From NCBI RefSeq assembly GCF_016405985.1, contig NZ_JAEFCF010000010.1, forward strand, positions 1-64,000: a DNA stretch of 64,000 nt, written 5' to 3'. Below are positions 63,095-64,000 of the stretch, in pieces. The stretch comes from Paracoccus sp. IB05. GTDB taxonomy: Bacteria > Pseudomonadota > Alphaproteobacteria > Rhodobacterales > Rhodobacteraceae. Every line of letters begins with the position of its first letter. Position 1 is the first letter of the stretch. The notes beneath the pieces are model-generated. The model searched no databases and was not told the origin of the DNA. It was given only the letters and a program-made list of their open reading frames with translations. The position numbers and the translations under genes were made by a program.

Positions 63095-63769
63095 TCAGCC
63101 CATCCTGCCCTGGTCCAGACGCACCACCCGGTCCATGCGCGCGGCCAGCTCAAGGTTATGCGTCGCGATCAGCGCCCCCATCCCGGTCGCGCGCACCAGA
63201 TCCATCAGCGCGCCAAAGACCTGATCCGAGGTCCCGGGGTCAAGATTGCCGGTCGGCTCGTCCGCCAGCAAAAGCCCCGGCCCATTGGCCAGCGCGCGGC
63301 AAAAGGCCACCCGCTGCTGCTCGCCCCCCGAAAGTGCTGCGGGGCGGTGGCTGGCGCGCGCTGCCAGGCCGACCATCTCAAGCAGATCGCGCGCCCGCGC
63401 GGAGGCTTCCGCTTTCGACACACCATTCGCCAGCTGCGGGATCACAACATTTTCCAGCGCGGTGAATTCGGGCAGCAGATGATGAAACTGGTAGATAAAG
63501 CCGACATCGCCGCGCCGCGCCTCGGTCCGGAGCCTGTCAGACAGCCCGCCCATTTCGCGCCCGCCCATCACGACCCGGCCCTGATCCGGCGTATCGAGCA
63601 GCCCTGCAATATGCAAAAGCGTCGATTTTCCCGCCCCCGAAGGCGCGACCAGCGCCACGACCTCGCCTTTCGCGATCGACAGATCGACGCCGCGCAACAC
63701 CTGGACTTCCGAGGGTTTCCCCTTGTTATAGCCCTTGGTGATGCCCTCGAGAACCAATGCCTCACTCAT
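63095..63769 (-). CDS. lolD: Lipoprotein-releasing ABC ATPase
   Basis: A 224-residue LolD/MacB-type ATPase. Walker A is [20 protein letters not shown], the signature [20 protein letters not shown] and Walker [13 protein letters not shown], with [20 protein letters not shown] typical of LolD. LolCDE extracts lipoproteins from the inner membrane for LolA. Overlaps the upstream permease gene by 8 nt. Confidence 0.95.
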   Translation of the reverse strand: MSEALVLEGITKGYNKGKPSEVQVLRGVDLSIAKGEVVALVAPSGAGKSTLLHIAGLLDTPDQGRVVMGGREMGGLSDRLRTEARRGDVGFIYQFHHLLPEFTALENVVIPQLANGVSKAEASARARDLLEMVGLAARASHRPAALSGGEQQRVAFCRALANGPGLLLADEPTGNLDPGTSDQVFGALMDLVRATGMGALIATHNLELAARMDRVVRLDQGRMG

Positions 63770-64000
63770 TGCGCAATGCCTCCACCGGGTCCATGCGGGC
63801 GGCGCGGCGCGCCGGCAAAATCGTCACGCTGAACGACAGGCCCAAAGCCAGCGCCACCGCCGAGATCACGTCATTTGCCTGCAGTTTCGCAGGCAGCGAA
63901 TAGATCCCCCGGACCGAGGCATCCCAGACCGGGCTGCCATTGATCCAGGCGATCCCTGCCATGACCTGATCGACATTCAGCGCCACAAGGCAGCCGAGGC
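63762..64000 (-). CDS. Lipoprotein-releasing permease LolC/E, C-terminal part
   Basis: The minus strand at the window edge encodes the C-terminus of a LolC/LolE-type permease: [40 protein letters not shown] and the terminal PVEALRNE. The frame runs off the end of the window, so the gene is partial and its start lies outside. The short overlap with lolD indicates an operon. Confidence 0.9.
   Translation of the reverse strand, partial: LGCLVALNVDQVMAGIAWINGSPVWDASVRGIYSLPAKLQANDVISAVALALGLSFSVTILPARRAARMDPVEALRNE

Overview
The window is high-GC DNA from an alphaproteobacterium, most likely a member of the Rhodobacterales (Paracoccaceae/Rhodobacteraceae). Support: the gene content (seven-subunit Mrp antiporter, PHB thiolase and reductase, decaprenyl-type polyprenyl synthase, ModE/Mo-box, candidate CtrA half-sites), GGGGG/CCCCC-armed intergenic palindromes, and close packing with ATGA overlaps. 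No rRNA, tRNA or CRISPR array was seen. The window is mostly chromosomal housekeeping sequence, with one decayed insertion sequence and several accessory catabolic or transport clusters.

Layout. 1-424: possible IS end and a palindrome. 425-3862: Cys-type sulfatase with its formylglycine-generating enzyme, then a glycosyltransferase-like gene. 4043-6181: pnp. 6246-12436 (minus): an exported protein and the complete mrpABCDEFG operon. 12639-16751: rpsO, an RTX calcium-binding protein (plus strand, behind candidate CtrA half-sites), truB, a phosphodiester glycosidase and rbfA; the usual rbfA-truB-rpsO-pnp order is broken up and pnp is inverted. 16851-19289: dapB, an SDHAF4 homologue and rsmB. 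19264-20660: scar with a recombinase-like fragment and an IS5-family transposase in at least four reading-frame pieces. 20708-30898: Trm112, Lon-substrate-domain protein, CnoX, tag, EAL protein, phaA, phaB, EamA exporter, small DUF465 and DUF2007 genes, a methyltransferase, polyprenyl synthase and a LuxR regulator.

31104-34158 (minus): modE-modABC with a Mo-box. Then a bestrophin, a GAF/Fis regulator with its aldehyde dehydrogenase, an amidase, dapF, mtaB and an unrecognised membrane protein. 43343-52918 reads as a methylated-amine or ethanolamine region: LacI and cupin-XRE regulators, an N-methylproline-demethylase-like flavoprotein, EutH permease, a dimethylglycine/sarcosine-dehydrogenase-like flavoprotein, a choline-kinase-like enzyme and a divergent DeoR regulator.

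The most unusual locus is 52934-61835. A plus-strand operon encodes a Tat-exported substrate-binding protein, two permeases, an ATPase, a PgdA/PuuE-type deacetylase, a small CxxC protein and a G3E GTPase. Divergent from it is a GntR regulator with two winged-helix regions. Its stop codon overlaps the start of a full-length paralogue of the binding protein that has no signal peptide. I infer that this cytoplasmic paralogue reports the imported ligand to the regulator. The window ends with a UPF0104 membrane protein and lolD plus part of lolC/E.
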